Assembly (NCBI GenBank): GCA_026394395.1
Contig: JAPKYK010000003.1
Coordinates: 324,547-388,546, forward strand
Reading direction: 5' to 3'
Source of the DNA: Methanomassiliicoccales archaeon
GTDB lineage: Archaea; Thermoplasmatota; Thermoplasmata; Methanomassiliicoccales; UBA472
Length of the DNA: 64,000 nucleotides
The notes beneath the pieces are model-generated. The model worked only from the letters and a program-made list of their open reading frames with translations. It was not told the DNA's origin and made no database searches. Position 1 is the first letter of the stretch. The number at the start of each line of letters is the position of its first letter. The position numbers and the translations under genes are program-made. Positions 63,109 to 64,000 of this stretch are shown here, one piece after another.

Positions 63109-64000
63109 ATGAATCCGGAGAAAAGTAAGAGAATCGGTGTCTTCTTGTGCTGTGGGCGTGGCGAGATCAGTAGAAGAATCGATCTCGAGTCCTTAGCGAA
63201 GTTCATTAGCCAATATGAGGATGTTGTAGATGTTGGCATATATCAAGAGCTTTCATCAAAGGAAGGTCTGGAATATCTCATCGGGAGATATCTTGAAAAG
63301 AAGTTTGATCGCATTCTCATCGGTGGAGGGGTTCCAGCGATTCAGGGTGTGTATATCCAACATGGTCTTACTCTTGCAGGTATGAATAAGTACCTATTCG
63401 AAATGGTCAATCTTAAAGAGCAGTGCGCTTGGGTTACTCCTGATAAGAAGGAAGCGACTATAAAGGCCAAATCTATTATGCTGGCCGGTCTAGAGAGAGT
63501 CAGAAGGCTTGAACCGCTCGAGGATATCAAAGTTCCAGTGAAAGACAGCGTGCTTGTGATTGGAGGCGGGGTGGCGGGAATGGCGGCAGCCCTTCATGTA
63601 GCAAGCGCTGGTTTTAAAGTATACCTTGTAGAAAGAACGCAGCAACTTGGTGGCAGAGCATATCAACTTGAGACCACCTTCCCGACTCACAACTGTGGAA
63701 TTTGTTGTATGGCGTACTGCAAGGGGTGCATTTTTACTCCGAAAATCGATGAAATTATAGAAAATCCTAACATTGAGCTACTACTCAATTCGGAGATCGA
63801 TCAAATCACAGGTTGTTTTGGTAATCGACAAATCAGAGTGAGCCAAAATGGTAATATTAAGGAGTTCGATGTCGGCATTATTATCGTTGCCACCGGATCA
63901 AAAACCTTTGATCCTAACAAGATTCCAGAGTATAATTATGATACAAACAAAGACGTCGTGACAACGATGGAGTTTGTCAAATTGATGAAGGATGCATATA
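63109..64000 (+). CDS. divergent HdrA-like flavoprotein, 3' partial
   Basis: About 297 residues visible from ATG 63109; the gene runs off the right edge. It follows the canonical HdrA plan: N-domain RIGVFLCCGRGEISRRIDL, then KEQCAW, and FAD motif VLVIGGGVAGMAAALHVA near residue 147. But two conserved parts are altered. The N-domain lacks the TCSAD and SCTPRTH cysteines (the latter reads GGGVPAIQG). The FPTNDCSxCIxAPK block is FPTHNCGICCMAYCKGC, with five cysteines. Codon use is AT-rich (about 40% GC in sampled stretches) against well above 50% in the operon. Transfer from another lineage, or a specialised electron-transfer role, are possible. Confidence 0.85.
   Translation, partial: MNPEKSKRIGVFLCCGRGEISRRIDLESLAKFISQYEDVVDVGIYQELSSKEGLEYLIGRYLEKKFDRILIGGGVPAIQGVYIQHGLTLAGMNKYLFEMVNLKEQCAWVTPDKKEATIKAKSIMLAGLERVRRLEPLEDIKVPVKDSVLVIGGGVAGMAAALHVASAGFKVYLVERTQQLGGRAYQLETTFPTHNCGICCMAYCKGCIFTPKIDEIIENPNIELLLNSEIDQITGCFGNRQIRVSQNGNIKEFDVGIIIVATGSKTFDPNKIPEYNYDTNKDVVTTMEFVKLMKDAY

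Overview
The window reads as a chromosome segment of an archaeon of the Thermoplasmatota, possibly near Methanomassiliicoccales. Archaeal marks are DNA polymerase D large subunit (DP2), archaeosine transglycosylase, Pth2, SRP19, aIF2beta, uS12/uS7/EF-2/EF-1alpha/uS10 in archaeal order, RNA polymerase subunit D with a ferredoxin insert, and tRNAs of archaeal type. Unlinked 16S and 23S genes (16S at 37.9-39.4 kb, 23S at 1.5-4.4 kb, no 5S seen) and many genes whose start codon lies about 25 bp below a TATA box (leaderless transcripts) fit Thermoplasmatota. The assignment to an order is inference; no methanogenesis marker such as mcr lies in the window.

Layout. 1-1.1 kb: end of a succinyl-CoA synthetase operon. 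1.2-4.5 kb: 23S rRNA with two TATA elements and flanking processing stem. 4.6-11.3 kb: UPF0216 protein, nifB plus an acetolactate-synthase-like enzyme, msrA, alaS. 11.3-13.9 kb: ribosomal operon rps13-rps4-rps11-rpoD behind a leader of four successive hairpins. 14-18.5 kb (minus): DP2 and a NOG1-type GTPase. 18.5-23.8 kb: HTH-Nudix fusion, Lrp-type regulator, anion permease, peroxiredoxin, NfeD-stomatin pair. 24-31 kb (minus): tRNA-Ala, ilvD and the str operon. 31-37.5 kb: a tRNA-centred island (DUF99, pth2, zinc ribbon, tgtA, pcc1, tRNA-Gln, e-MtaB-type methylthiotransferase, two tandem small paralogues, tRNA-Ser). 37.6-39.5 kb: 16S rRNA. 39.6-47.6 kb: pyrG, aIF2beta-TRAM, presenilin-like protease, three metallophosphoesterases, rps8e, srp19, DUF211, Nnr.

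47.7-62.6 kb (minus) is the most remarkable part: one tightly packed, mostly overlapping operon of about eleven ORFs that encodes a flavin-based electron-transfer machine. It holds two 1004-residue fused double HdrA proteins, a third double HdrA split into two overlapping genes, three MvhD proteins (one with a C-terminal extension), one HdrC-HdrB fusion whose first CCG motif is degenerate, and the MvhG/MvhA [NiFe] hydrogenase. Hydrogenase electrons can plausibly be passed through MvhD to several HdrA flavins and out to ferredoxin and an acceptor at the HdrB-like site; the degenerate CCG motif makes the acceptor uncertain. Divergently, after a very AT-rich gap, a further HdrA-like gene begins and runs off the window; it has low GC, has lost several conserved cysteines of the N-terminal domain and carries a new cysteine cluster, and may be an acquired or re-purposed fourth HdrA.
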